Shown one piece after another: positions 26,398 to 38,999 of a stretch of 64,000 nt of DNA. The notes beneath the pieces are model-generated. The model was not told the origin of the DNA, searched no databases, and saw nothing but the letters and a program-made list of their open reading frames with translations. Positions within the stretch are counted from its first letter, which is position 1. Every line of letters starts with the position of its first letter. A program made the translations under genes and the position numbers. This DNA comes from Sipunculus nudus (lineage: Eukaryota; Annelida; Sipuncula; Golfingiida; Sipunculidae), in assembly GCA_026874595.1 (NCBI GenBank), contig CM049308.1, positions 24,766,367 to 24,830,366 of the forward strand. The letters run 5' to 3'.

Positions 26398-27242
26398 GCC
26401 CTCCCCCCTCCAATTCTGCATGTAATATTGAGGATAGACTTGCCAGATGTTAGAAAAATAATTTTAATAACTATGAAAATGTCAGTCAAGTTTCATAAAT
26501 GTACATATTCTTCTGCAACAATTAATACACAGAGGTCTTTTCAGGGGACATTAATCCTGAGTCTGTTATATGATATAGCCAAAAAAATGGAGATCAATAA
26601 GATTTCTAATAATCAATAAGTTGATTGTTACCGTTTACTCTTTGTCATCAATTCCCAATTTTATGAATGCTCTGCATGGCAAATGTTTCTCTTGTTTTGA
26701 GTATTAAAAATGTTAAAAGTACATTGCAATTTTATGCTGATTTTTAAACTGGCACTGCAGCTACTCCTCGACCGGCATCCCCTCCTACCGCTTTGGTTAA
26801 TCCTGACTACGCCCCTGGAAGTCTCAATTAAGTCTCAATGGCTTATGCGTGTATAAATACGGTTTCGCATGTCACGATATATCAATTATAGCAGCCAGCT
26901 ATTAGGCAAAAAGGAACTGGTGAGCCAAGTCACCGGAACCTGAACTTTTCATGAATAATGGATTGTAGATCTAATATACAAGAAGTATATGGGAGTATCA
27001 GTGGAGCTTCTATACATAATGGCCATTTCCCTGATAAATCTACTTGAAAAATCATACAGTGGAATGCAGCACCTATTATTATAACAACAAATCATCAGAT
27101 GTTTTTCATACGTATTCGGTTTACTTATACAAGTAAAATGATTACATAGCGGAACGTCAACCGCTAAGTATATAAAGGTAAAAGAACCTGTAAAAATATT
27201 GTGCACAAAACTATGATACAAATCTATTTAACATTATCCACT

Positions 27243-27541
27243 TTACCAGAGGAAGTATAAACAGCCGAGAAGCAGGAAGACTATAGGTTTTAAATGCGCA
27301 TGCGCTGCTCCATTTTCCTCGTGGTAAACCGGATGTTTAAGAAGAATCCTTCTGTCATTGCATTGATCTCCTCGGCAATAACAAGTGTGTCCTTTGGCCT
27401 TAATGTTGTCCTGTCCAACTTTGTCCATCCGCCATCTTTCTTCTCGGTTCAATCCAACATGGCAGCCCTCCGTCGTGTTCCAGGATTTAGGCGGACGGTA
27501 GCAGTAATGGTGTGGCGTCCCTTCCACTGTTATCTTGTATC
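27243..27541 (-). CDS. Ly6-like exon 3: end of the domain, RGD and GPI tail
   Basis: Acceptor ACATTGTAG above 27541; stop TAA at 27245-27243. Codes residues 102-200 with cysteines 115, 128, 155, 157 and 162, the CYCRGDQCND end of the domain, and the hydrophobic C-terminal tail. Confidence 0.86.
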
Positions 27542-28308
27542 CTACAATGTTTTTTATAAAGATATGGAGTTTACGTAAAATAAACTTGAGGTTGTTGTTA
27601 AGAATAAAGCCACACATATATTAATAGATTTTTCTAAGATATATATTAGCCAAATATCATGGAACAAGCAGCTATTATTTTATTTGCCCAAAATATGTGA
27701 ACTTTAGCCAACGAGGCAGGGCTGTTTAAAATTCATGGAATGGTCATATGAACAAAACTAAATTAAACCAATTTCCTATCATATCGTTTCCACACGTAAT
27801 GTGATTTTTATTTGCCCATCTGGACAAAATATGCGAACTTAGCCAACGATGAAGTTAGGGTACAAACTGTTTTCATCATGTCATATGAACAAAATAGATT
27901 AAATCCGTTTTCTACCATACTGTTCACAAACGTACATTGTTTAAAGGATCTAAGTAAGAACACCAATTAGCAACATTAATATTGTAAAATCCTGATCATA
28001 GATAGATATGAGTGGCTACACTGAAGACCAATGCATATGTGTGTGACCTGAGGGGGTTCTCGGTGGTTTCGTTTGCGAGCTTAATTAAAACAGTAAGTGT
28101 GTATGAGCAATTAAATGGACTGCATAATTCTTATTTATTCTTTGCTTTCGTTTATGTAATTGATTCTGTCGTAAGTGTTTAACCGAGGTCCTAAATTCAA
28201 TAACATAGAACCACAAAAGAGGAGTTGAGACTAGCTGGTACAACTTTATTTACAACTGGCCAGCCAAGTCCATGGTAGATCTGATGTAAAGTCACGTTGT
28301 AACTACCG

Positions 28309-28379
<71 letters not shown>

Positions 28380-31300
28380 ATTTCGCAAAATGCACAAACA
28401 AGTAACCTCTTTTTTCTTTGTCATTCGGGACACCTCGACTGAATCCGTTTGATTCTAACCTCGGATGTCATTAGGTGGCCGTCATGGATTGCCATGGTCA
28501 AGTCAACTGCGCACCTGTTGTGCGCTTTCTAAGAGCAAAACAATGTTTTTGTGTACAGGTACTGCCAATTCTCAAATACAATACCTTTAAAGCCATCAGA
28601 CAACACTGATCTAAGAAATAGAGGAGAAAATCCCGGGTATACTGATTTGGACAACGCGATCTTAGAGTCAACCCCAAGTGGACGATGTTTGAGACATTTG
28701 TGATAAATGGAACTTACTAGTTAAATCAGTGTCGAAACCTGGTCATATTTGATGTTAAGCAACATATCAAGCCCATACAATACACATTATTTTGGCAAAT
28801 CAATGTATTCTTTGTGGAAAATGTGATCTTTTCTTAGACGAGTCAGTAAAAACGGCGATCCGGTGGATTTCCGGCGACCTGTACCATAATTGGTAGTGTA
28901 TCATTGGGCCATCGTACATCCGAGGTTAATCCAAAGGGTTCGGCCAAGGCGTTCCGTATGCTTTCTGTGTCTTTTCTGATTTCTCTCAACTCCATGCATT
29001 CAACTATTAACTATTATATACAACGACTGGTTGGAGCAAGTTACCTTCTTAATTGGTGAACATTTATTCTTATACCTCAGCCGGGAGACGAAGGTTTAAT
29101 GGTTGCTCGTTTGTTCCTTGGTCCGTTGGATGGTTTGTCTTTTAGCAAATTCTTTATTAAACCCATTTTGATAAAATTTCGTGGATCATCAACTAATGTG
29201 TTTTTATTCAAAGGATTATTTTATTTATTGTGACACAGGGTAATTCCTTTGTCGCCAGATTCCAGCCCCCATCGACGGGAATTACAGGCCTGCCAGAAGT
29301 AAAGGACCGAAAAAAAAAAGAGTGAGCAAAACAGTAAAAGACTGTTCTTACCATTCCATTCCGTGGTAAATTCACCTTCCCAAATGGCACAGAACGCATC
29401 ATGGCGTGTGTCGGCCGTACAGGGAATAAGCATGGACGCAGTGGGCCGGAAGTCACCGTTGTCGTCATAGCAACGTCTGTACTGGTTGTTAGGGGATTCG
29501 AACCACTGCCTCATCTGTTTGACTCTCCTCTCATTGGCGTTCTCTCCCGGAATCATGGCAGTCACCGTCTTATCGTAGCAAACGTAACATTTTCTACCTG
29601 TAATATAAAAAGAAAACCTTATTTCTTTTATGTTTGTTCTTATCTGTTCTCATCTGTTCTCTGTTTCTTTTAAATTAATATACATACATATACTTGTATG
29701 TATGTACTCTTTGAACTTAAATAAAGAAAAATGTTGTTCCCTCAATTAAATTATATAACGTCACAGTGGGACAAATGAAATGGGTTCATCCACTGCTCAG
29801 AAACTTTGGTATATATCAAGAGATATTGTACGCTCCATAAACAGCAGTTACGCTATGCTGAATTATTGGATTTCCCTCTGCATTAAACCGCGGTTGCAGG
29901 TCAGGTTTGGCCATGCTGTGTCTGTGGAATTCGCCCTGCGTATAATTTAACCAATCACATTGCAGGTATCACCAGAACAATCTGATGTTCTTCGAGATAC
30001 ATTTTGCACTGCGGTGGAAAGCGCTTGGTAGCACAGACTTTTTCCATCCCCCGTTAGACTACACACGATACAATAGTCAACTTTCAACACAGTCTCTAAT
30101 ACTGACTTGCTGGTGTGGTCTGAGGTCAGTTATCCCCCACTGTCTGAATATTTCCACTCTTGCAGTGCTACACGAACTTGACACGGGTGCAGCAGTGTTT
30201 GATTACAGGCTAAGCCAATCAGATATCTTCTACCAGTTCTGCAGATTTGTTTAAACGCAGAGCCAATCATATTTTACTTTTTCCGGCGCAAACTGACTGG
30301 GTGTTTGGCACATTGCCAAACCTGAAGAATCCTGCTATTTCACACAGCGTGTGAGTGGAAGGTTATCAAGAGGTCACGTGCTGTGTTCATAGAGTAGAGA
30401 TACTGTCGGTTAAGCTGTATCTTATGATGAAAACGTTGGGTATGTAAAATGGAGTGCATTATAATGAGGTTGTTTTAAACTAATTGATAACAGCTAATGT
30501 ATATAGTGTATATTTCTATAGAAATGCTACATGTGGGGAGAGATTAAACGTTACATTAAACGTTCATCATAGTTATTCACCAGCATGGAGTCAATACGTT
30601 TTTGGAAAAGAGTCTATTATTTGTTAAGTATGTCGTATATCTAAAAATAGCCATTCAACAGGTCTTTTAACATGATACGTATACCCCGAATATCGCTGGT
30701 CTCTGGAAGTAAGAAATTCATCTTTAAAGAAAAACTATACATGTTTTGGAAAACAATATCTCATTTTTCAGAATGTCGCATCTAAAAATAGTAAAAGGCT
30801 CATTAACATATTATCCTTGATGTCATAGGCCCCTGGGAGAAACATGATACCAGGGAGCATGAGCCCAAAATTGGAATCAGTCACTGTCAGTAAAATGATA
30901 ACGATGACATATGATGTTTGAGAACATTGTTAATAAAACCCAAATATACTGTACGTGAGTGACTATATGCTTTTGTGAAAAAGAGGAGGATATACATTCC
31001 TATGACGCCCATATTTTCAAACAAACTGCAATATCACTCTCCTGTTTTAGTAACTTAACTGTGTGTAAAAGAAACAATAAAAAATTGAATCATGCTGTTA
31101 TCAAGGGTATACCAAGTGGTTATATAATATTCCATCTATTTGCGCCAATACAGCCGGGTAATGTAATACCTGTAATGGGGAGGCGCTAACAACCGGCATT
31201 GCGCAACTCTAAACGCTGAGTCAGTGTTTTTGAACCATCACCAGATGTGCGCATAGATCTCGTTATGTAGCCCCAGGACATGCGAGAACCACTCATCTTT

Positions 31301-34300
31301 CTATTAATTTAACAAATGGAACTTCTTTCCATAGAAAAGGTTGTTAAAAGAAATAAGAGGTTAACAGAATGGATATATAACACTACAATTGTATTTTTTT
31401 TTTTAATTTTTCCATGACAACACGGAAACTATATGTAATTTGCCGGACTGTAGCGGTTATACACTGCAGTCGTCTCATAAACCGTTTCGTGTAACCTCTG
31501 CCTTGTCTGCAAGGTTTCTGGGCAGGAACACTAGGGTGTGCACAGAGCACAGAATTGCTACCAAATTTAAGAAATGAGACACCCGCTCTGGTTGATATGT
31601 TTACACCAGCACACAAACTCTCATTAGTCTGATTCTTGGCACTATGCCAGAACGAGTGTTGTCAGACCAACGAGAGCGGTTGTGGCAATTTTTAAAAATC
31701 GGGGCTGAATCATTTATGTGAAATAAAGCCATGTTATACCTGGCTGTTATGGGACCATATATTTCTATATAAAGTAGTTGAACACCATGTACACTCCTAT
31801 TTAATAACTGGTAGTGTGCCCTTGTAACTTGTTGTTCTTCCAATTTGAAAAAAAACATGGATATTATTTTGTCATATATATAACCAGTCAATTGAAATAA
31901 AAAAATCCCTTTTAATTTTTTAGCCCCTGCATACATCTTTCCTCTGTTATTAATCTTATTATAGCTTTTAAAGTATATAACAGCAAGAGGTGGACTGGTC
32001 TACATGAAGCACGTGTTTATAGGAACGGGACTACATATATATCACATGAAAAACTTTAAGATTAAAGTCCCCACACACAAGTTTTACTCCTTCCATCTGC
32101 TGTGTTTCATTATATATCACACAGTTTATCGTATATAACAGCCTGATTAAAATGTCAGGGTGACAAACTGGTTTATTTGTTTAGCAAGAAACAGCTCGTT
32201 AGCCGCGGCGTTATGCAGGTTTTTAACATGGCATTTTAGCTCCCATATATATTTAACCATCGGTCTTAATGTAACACATGCACGAGACAGTACAGCTTGT
32301 CACATGATAAATTATGAACAACAGCCTACAAAAACCAACAGCTGTACATAAGCCAAACCCAGATGATGTACAGATGATGTATACAACATGGGACTTCCGT
32401 ATGCGTATGTATTTTTTTATGATTCATACGCAGGCCTTGTTGTTCACATAAGAAAGGTCTGGGGAAGGGTGGGTTCTTCCTGGTTCAAGTTTCCGCCTTT
32501 TTTTCAGGTTGTATATGTATAATATTGTTACTATACTGTAAATTTTCAGTCTTTAAACCCTTATTAAACTATCATAGAATTTCCAGAAGCTATAATATCT
32601 CCACTCCCGGCTCTGTTAAATGCCATCATTAGGTAAATGCCAGTGTCAAATCCGTTCTTAAGAGTTCTTAAGAGATATAGCCAATACATAAATTCAAGAT
32701 TTTTTAAAGACTCGTTAAATCATTTCAGAATAACTGAATCAATTTTACATTGTATAGTCCAATAAGCGACACGACAGTAGTTTCTTGTATAAATATTTCT
32801 ATATAAATATATCTGAATTTTACAGGAGCATCCTTATTCAAACTGGAAAGGACACAATCCTAGAAATAACCGGAAATTTTACAGTTAATCACTGGCAGCT
32901 GAGGCTGCTAACACATCAAAGAAAAATCAGTGAATACCGTGATTATTTACGGTAATATACCCTTCCGCCAGGCATCGTTTCCATTTAAGAAAACCTCTTT
33001 CAAGTAGAGATTGTGGGACGGCCGGGACTGCTTGTCTCAAATTTCGAATTTCAAAATAAAATTTTCACAATTCAAGCGCAGCGTGATGCTGAATTTAAGG
33101 TAACCTATAATACACAGTTAATGTAAAATATGCGGTATTAGAACGCTGCCCCACCCCCAGACGCCTGTAAAATACGTGGGAATTCCACAAACTATACAAA
33201 GCATCTATTTGTGTATATCCTTTGAGCCCTTTCCTCTAATTTCTGGATCCTCCCCTGGTAAATGCACTTACAAACAGCTGCACGCCTCTGTTTGGAGGGG
33301 AACAGGGGTTCTTTAACAATTTATAGCCACGGGACCACCTGCACTGCCGGCTCCCCGCGCCTGATCCAAGATGCAGATTTCTATAGTAGCATAAATCTTC
33401 GCGTTATTCAATTGTTTGCATCGAAATATAAGTAAAAACAAGAGTTCCTATCTGTCTTTACGTTTTCTGTGTATCTTATCGGACCAAATTGTCTTTATCT
33501 CGGCCTCTGAAATCTTCACTGTTAGATGTAGCTCACGTGTCTTCTTGTCCTATATATCATTATCAGATACAGCTTTTTTTGCTTTTGCTCTGTAAGCAAA
33601 TCGTCTGTTTTATGGTTGTACATGAAGCTTATGTGCTAATTTCCTCTGCCTTCGTAACCAGAACAATCAAATTTATAATTCATTAAAATTAATAATATAT
33701 CACTTTTTAACATAAAAAATAATCAGCCCCTTTGCCCGGAGGCATTAAATCAAGCCAGGTTTTGGTCTGACTTACACCAATTGTGGTACCGTTCTGTTAA
33801 TGTGCATGTTATTATGATTTTTATTATATCTTATATTCTTTATTCTTTTTTAACATGAATTATTTTTCACTGACAAACCGTTTAGCATGAACCATGCAGG
33901 GAGGTCACAGCGGTATGTATATGACATGAGCATGTGCAAATGACTCATCCTTAGACATTTGAAATTTTTATAAATGGTGTTTTAAATATTTCCTGTATTG
34001 CAAAGATGAATCGATAGGTCAGTGTCTCGTGACCTGTATTACTGTAAAACATATAAAGAAGGGTTAAGCGTTTCAAGTGATTTTCATGATGTATTAATAA
34101 ACAAGTTTCCACAAAATGATTTCTTCTGTAGAGGTAATTTCAAGCCGTGAGCTGATGTTTACGTCGAAGGAAGCGGACATATAAAATAATCATTTGGATT
34201 AAAATTTAATAATTGTTTATATCTGTTCAATTTAATTTCTTGTTCATATATGTCTGTACTAATTTTATACTGAAAATATGTTAATAACCATTTCGAATTA

Positions 34301-35052
34301 AATGTTATCTGAAATAGTTTCATCAATGTCAAGTAAGTATGTCAGTGGAATTTTATTAAGCAGAAAATGGCGTGTAAGGTTGATTATTGAGAAGCACCAC
34401 TTTCGTCCTGCACCTGATCATGCCAACTTATAAAGATTATGTTACTTAGCATTAGATAACCAAGCACCATACACACATTTACATTCAAAAGGCATTTATG
34501 ACTTTATAAATTGGTGCATGAGACAAAAAAAGAGTCAATTAGACCAGGCGGGGAACATACCAAGAGTAACACCTCGGGAACCTTAAGCAAACCAAACTTT
34601 TTGGAAACGGCATCATCAAAAAGTAAAAAAAACTAACATGAATAGACGAGTCAAAGCGGTGGCGTTTGCCAAATATGGGCATTTTTAAAAATTATGAATT
34701 CTTTTTATCGACAAAATCAGATGAGCTGAGATATACTAGCATATGTATGTTTCTGCCTCATTTCTCGATCACTTGTCTTAGTACCCAGTTTATGGTCGAT
34801 TTGTAATGATATGGTTCCCTGATATGGATTACATTTGCATTTTACAAAAAAAAATTAAATTGATTCCAAATCATAGATGATAGGCTTCAATATTAAACTT
34901 TGGCCCATAAAAACCTTGGTCCAAACAATGTTTCACCAATCATTGCTGCTTTTTTTTTTTTTTTTTTTTTATAATGGACAAAAATATGACTTTTGACTAT
35001 GGCGGCATTAATTTGCATATTACAAATATTGCCTAAAGTCTTAATGAGAATA

Positions 35053-35098
<46 letters not shown>

Positions 35099-36760
35099 CT
35101 AGAATGTATCAGGGAACCATATCATTAGAAATTTACAAATAAACCGGGTACTAATGGTAAGGTATAATAGAGAAATAAGGCATAAATGTACATTTACCAG
35201 TATTCAGTCTCAGCACGACTTATTTGATCCATTTTTATCCATATTAAGAATTCATAATTTTATAAAATATGTCCATATTTTGCAAACGCAACCGCTTTTA
35301 CTCCGTAACCTATTTCTTTCTTACGTTTTCGATGATGCTCTTTACAAAAAAAATCGGTCTGGTTTATGTTCCCGAATTTTTTTTTTGGCAGGTTCTCAAC
35401 CTGATCAAATATAATTCAAACATCACTAACTAAAATATAAGCTGAAAACAAATATGAAGGGAATTGGGACGAGAATTGTGAGCAGGACATCAAACGAAAA
35501 GGTTGTTCAGAATAAATCGTTTATATCTTTTCCATATATCACCTTCACTCACTAGTTTCCTCCGTCATTATTTTACCACTCGCATAAAAATAAATTATGT
35601 ATACTGTTTTGCATTGTATGCTAGTGTTAGACGGGAGGTTAAGGAGTTGGGTTAGGAGTACGCCACAGAGAGGAAATTCCACAGTGTTGTCTTTCTGTAT
35701 ATTACAATTCTTATCCTGTCCTTTGCCACTCGAAGGGTCAAATATAAATTGAAAGATGAAACAGGTGCATGTAGGTACCAGTCACTGTTCTTTGGTGGTC
35801 CCTTTGGTAAAATATCTGATGTCACCATTTTATAGGACTGATGATATCTGCAGGTGGATAGGCGAGCTTTCTGCGAATCTTTGTTTAAAGGTATGGTTCT
35901 CAGGCACCGCCCGCATCTCTTGCGAAAAATGCACATGGAAAAATACTATATTTCTAACCCATATATAGGAGTGTAGCCAGGACCAAAAAAATAAGTAAGA
36001 GTAAAATTCATACTTAATTATGCTATAAGGCACCGCCCGCATCAATTTTAAACCCCCGCATCAACAATTTTTATTTTGATTTTCAATGGAAACTTACCAA
36101 TTTTGAGCTTCAGCCACTCGGAAATTTCTTTCAAGAAAATAAAATCATCCATTTCCTTTATTATGTAGTGCTTTTACATGTTTAGCAAAATAAATATATT
36201 AATTTCATGCTTTTTCCTTATAATTTGACATTTTTATCGAAACATACCAAACAATTAAAAATAAAAAACCGCCCGCCCGCATTGATTTCTGAATAAAAGT
36301 GCCTGAGAACCATACCTTTTTTTTATTTTGGCCTAATAAGTCTAATACTTTTTTACCAGTGCTACATCATGAGCAATGTTTTATTCCCATCTAGTAGATA
36401 AAGAAGAGATAGAGTTCTGTTTCTATTTGTACGATGATTTTAAATTTGGGCCTCTCATGAATCCTACCACGTTGCCCAAGTCACTGGATAAACTTTTGTT
36501 TACAATCATTTCAATATGTGCCATATATCTGTGTCTGACATGTGCATGTTTTATTGTGTCTGCAGAAACTATAAACAGATATTCAAAGCATACTATTTAA
36601 TTCCTCTCTAACAAATGACACATTTCTATTTTTGTGGTTCAAAAAGTGTAACAATAGGTAATGCCAAGGGACCATATGTTAAAAATATAAATAAATACTT
36701 GCCTTGACACACAGCAACCATCAGGGTGGCGAGAAAAAAATACTTGATGATCCCCTCCAT
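27243..36760 (-). CDS. GPI-anchored Ly6/uPAR-domain (three-finger) protein, 3 exons
   Basis: Exons 36760-36703, 29597-29352 and 27541-27243 sum to 603 bases: 200 residues plus stop. Residues 1-20 form a signal peptide (KYFFLATLMVAV core). The mature chain starts RKCYVCYD, the usual C-x2-C opening of a Ly6/uPAR domain, and has ten cysteines (23, 26, 62, 79, 89, 115, 128, 155, 157, 162) ending C-x4-C-N, the hallmark of the fold. An N-glycosylation sequon is at N123 (NTT). Residues 178-184 (small residues) plus the hydrophobic tail IVFLLLGCLYFLW fit a GPI-attachment signal, so the protein should sit on the outer cell surface. Ly6 proteins modulate ion channels, adhesion and other receptors; the partner here is unknown. 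An RGD occupies residues 158-160. Confidence 0.87.
27679..27945. repeat. diverged tandem duplication, period about 130 bp
   Basis: Two copies start TTTATTTGCCC near 27679 and 27807 and share AAAATATG.GAACTT, AGCCAACGA, GTCATATGAACAAAA and ATTAAA.C blocks. Confidence 0.8.
28312..28378. repeat. (TA)n microsatellite
   Basis: About 65 bases of uninterrupted alternating TA; it creates a spurious Tyr-Ile open frame on the minus strand. Confidence 0.97.
28422..28960. mobile_element. MITE family B, copy 1 (CATTCGG...CCTCGGATGT termini)
   Basis: The left end runs CATTCGGGACACCTCGACTG and AACCTCGGATGT (28458-28469); the right end, reverse-complemented, reads CATACGGAACGCCTTGGCCG and AACCTCGGATGT. The inverted repeats are about 46 bp with mismatches. 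The interior (about 28555-28915) aligns with 50518-50913. Non-coding. Confidence 0.78.
29352..29597 (-). CDS. Ly6-like exon 2: first part of the three-finger domain
   Basis: Acceptor TATATTACAG above 29597; donor GAATG|GTAAGA at 29352/29351. Codes residues 20-101 with cysteines 23, 26, 62, 79 and 89. Confidence 0.86.
30695..31525 (-). repeat. right arm of a long inverted duplication
   Basis: Inverted partner of 25622-26397, listed there with anchors. The arms are about 4.3 kb apart and enclose exons 2 and 3 of the Ly6-like gene. Confidence 0.85.
34537..35410. mobile_element. foldback element with arms of about 300 bp
   Basis: Left arm 34537-34835 and right arm about 35105-35410 are inverted copies: CATCATC..AAA.GTAA, AAGCGGT.GCGTTTGC.AAATATGG, AAAATTATGAATTCTT and AGTACCC..TTTAT.G...TTTGTAA.GATATGGTTCCCTGATA all recur in reverse complement. 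The ~270-bp centre holds a 20-base T run (34951) and a TA microsatellite (35055-35096). No coding sequence. Confidence 0.82.
35055..35096. repeat. (TA)n microsatellite
   Basis: About 40 bases of alternating TA inside the foldback element. Confidence 0.95.
35887..36336. mobile_element. MITE family A, copy 3 (with duplicated left end)
   Basis: A left terminus at 35887 (AAAGGTATGGTTCTCAGGCA, then CCGCCCGCATC) is followed by about 100 unrelated bases and then a second left terminus at about 36024 (AAGGCACCGCCCGCATCAAT), the full body, and the right end GTGCCTGAGAACCATACC and GGCCTAA at 36336. This looks like a broken or nested copy. Confidence 0.75.
36703..36760 (-). CDS. Ly6-like exon 1: signal peptide
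   Basis: ATG at 36760-36758 is followed by 18 codons of typical signal peptide and ends TGT CAA G. The only frame-compatible donor is AAG|GCAAGT, a GC donor. A GT site five bases further gives a stop codon after joining. The 5' flank repeats CGTCTGCT three times within 90 bases. Confidence 0.8.
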
Positions 36761-38101
36761 CGGGCAAAACGGTCGTCTGCTGCCAAGTGCAATGTAACTC
36801 ACTGAGCGCCCGTAAAGCAGACGATAACCGAGTGCACGTTAAGCAGACGATCGCACAACAGCAGCAACTTGTTGATGCAACAGGCGTGCATATGTTTCTG
36901 GTGGGAAAATGATACAGGTCAAAAGAAATAGAAGCTGCATAAGCAAACATAAGTGCATTAGTCACGTGCCCCCGCTGGGGCGTGGGTGTGATGAGGGTAA
37001 GGGGACTTTGTTCCCTTTGGTGCGCCTCGGTGGATTTGGTAAGAAGACGTACTGTACATGCAATCATGACAACCTGACAGTAACATTTGAGGGACCGACA
37101 GACATGTGGTGACAGGGTGCTAATATACTTTACCGGGCAGGAAACACGTGCAAAACACATCACGCATCCCCATGGGAACCTAATGACGGGCATTCCGGAA
37201 TTGGGCGGGGCTAATGTAGGTGTGGGGATGCCTACAAGGGCGCTGTTAGATGTGAGATTTACAGACCAAGGATGTAAACATGTTTATGATGTTGCAAACT
37301 TTTGTTATAAATTATAAGCCATGTAATTCATCATATGATTAATATGTTTTAGCATATAAGTAGCCTAGGTTAAACTGAGTTTCGTGTGTAAGGATGTAAA
37401 AGGAAATGGAAATCATGTTTCCTGAATTTGGAACCACGGATTATGAATATTTATATAAGTAAGTCTGTGATAAAAACGCAAATCTGTCCTTGAACAGGAC
37501 AAAAGTGATGTAGTTGTTAGATAAGGAGTGATGTTATGACTGGAGCGCCCTGGGTGAGCTATGAAGAAAAGTACATCTTAATCTAGGCCCAAACATCTGT
37601 CATTCAAAAGAAAGAGCCCAAGATTATATACAGCGTGAATATGAAAATAAATAAACACGGCGTGAAACTAGAGACGGCCAGGCTTATAACAGCATGCTTT
37701 TAGTATTATTGTACAAGAAAAGCCGTAGAATTGACCTTTTACTTGAGACTGGTTAATCAATGTTGAATATCACAGAATATACATATATTAAGATATATAT
37801 ATATATAATTGGATTATGTGTGACATATATTCTTAAGAACACTCTTATGGAGATACAATTAATTCTATATATCGCTAGGGTATATAGTAGTAATATTATT
37901 GAAGAGAAGCGGAGGGACCTCTTGTGGAGAATATAAGTAAAACGGGCCATCGAAAATATATGTAAAGCGTATATACATGTATACTGTAAAACATTTTGCA
38001 AGGCGAGGTCCGAGATAATTGCAGAACAAAGCCAGATTTGATCTCGCATGTCTCCTTCCTCCTAATTCTTCAACTGAAATACTTGCATTTTACGTAGTTA
38101 A

Positions 38102-38104
<3 letters not shown>

Positions 38105-38144
<40 letters not shown>

Positions 38145-38160
38145 ATATATATATATATAA
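38105..38160. repeat. (TA)n microsatellite
   Basis: About 55 bases of alternating TA with one TTG interruption. Confidence 0.95.
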
Positions 38161-38999
38161 AGATTTGCTTTCTGTCATATTAATTTTACAGGAGTGGATT
38201 GATATATACAAAAACATGGCAACAATGTGGAAACGATAGGTTGCTATATCTGTATTTGAATGTTTCAAAATAATTTTGAATGTAAAAACTATTCATATGA
38301 TTATTTTATTCTTTTGTTGGGTTGGTCCAACGAAATCATTATAGAATTCAGTTGTTTCACAGAATTTGGGTATTAGCATGTAAAATTGTAGACAAATTTC
38401 GACCTAGAATTATTTGCTGTAGGGTTATGACCCTTAATTTTGCTAGAGGTCGTTTTTACTCAAAACCAATCATTTCCAATTTGGAATTGTGGGTATTGCC
38501 GGGAATACTGGTACCAACTTCAAATTTTAAAATCAAAATTTGTTACATTTAAAGGTAAAACCTTCTGTTTACATTTCACATGCGCATGCTTAATTAAAAT
38601 ATTACTTGCATTCAGTTTAGTCCTTGCCATAATACCAGTCATGTCGTATGATCATGTAATTTGATTTCACACAATTCTTATTCAACATATTTGAACGGAC
38701 TTCATAACCTTCTCTACTACATTTATACTTATACGCCGGTGGTGTGTGTATTACCCGCAGTGCATTGTGGGCATAGAATTTCTATATCTGCAATCCCTAC
38801 CAGCATGAGTCATAAGTTCCTGGGAGTCTGATTCTCTACAGTGTGGGTTATCAGTATTATATAATTAAGTATTTGCAATGTCCGTCTTCAAAATGTAAAT
38901 ATTTATATGTATTTCTTCTGCAAAATGTTGTACATAGTATTTACATCAGGTTTGTATGGGACAGGTTAAGACATTCTTATAATGAAGGATGGGTTAGAT

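Larger units (their letters stand above)
22741..27242. other. intergenic region between the coiled-coil and Ly6 genes
   Basis: No protein gene is supported. It contains a GAGTCC-type repeat on the minus strand (about 23930-24190), a G run near 24370, a TA microsatellite (25072-25117), and the left arm of an inverted duplication (25622-26397). The two flanking genes are both on the minus strand. Confidence 0.5.
27542..29351 (-). other. intron 2 of the Ly6-like gene
   Basis: Contains a diverged tandem duplication (about 27679-27945), a TA microsatellite (28312-28378) and MITE B copy 1 (28422-28960). No exon seen. Confidence 0.55.
29598..36702 (-). other. intron 1 of the Ly6-like gene (about 7.1 kb)
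   Basis: Contains the right arm of the inverted duplication (30695-31525), a foldback element (34537-35410) with T run and TA microsatellite, and MITE A copy 3 (35887-36336). No exon supported; open frames inside are short and unlike known proteins. Confidence 0.55.

Noticed and set aside
28197-28433. Tyr-Ile repeat protein
   Set aside because: Translation of a TA microsatellite.
29480-29510. GATTCGAACC resembling a tRNA B box
   Set aside because: Lies inside coding exon 2 of the Ly6-like gene and no cloverleaf could be drawn around it.
36639-37193. 184-codon minus-strand open frame overlapping the Ly6 signal-peptide exon
   Set aside because: It is in another phase from the signal peptide, Cys/Thr/Ser-rich with no recognisable domain, and covers the probable promoter and 5' UTR.
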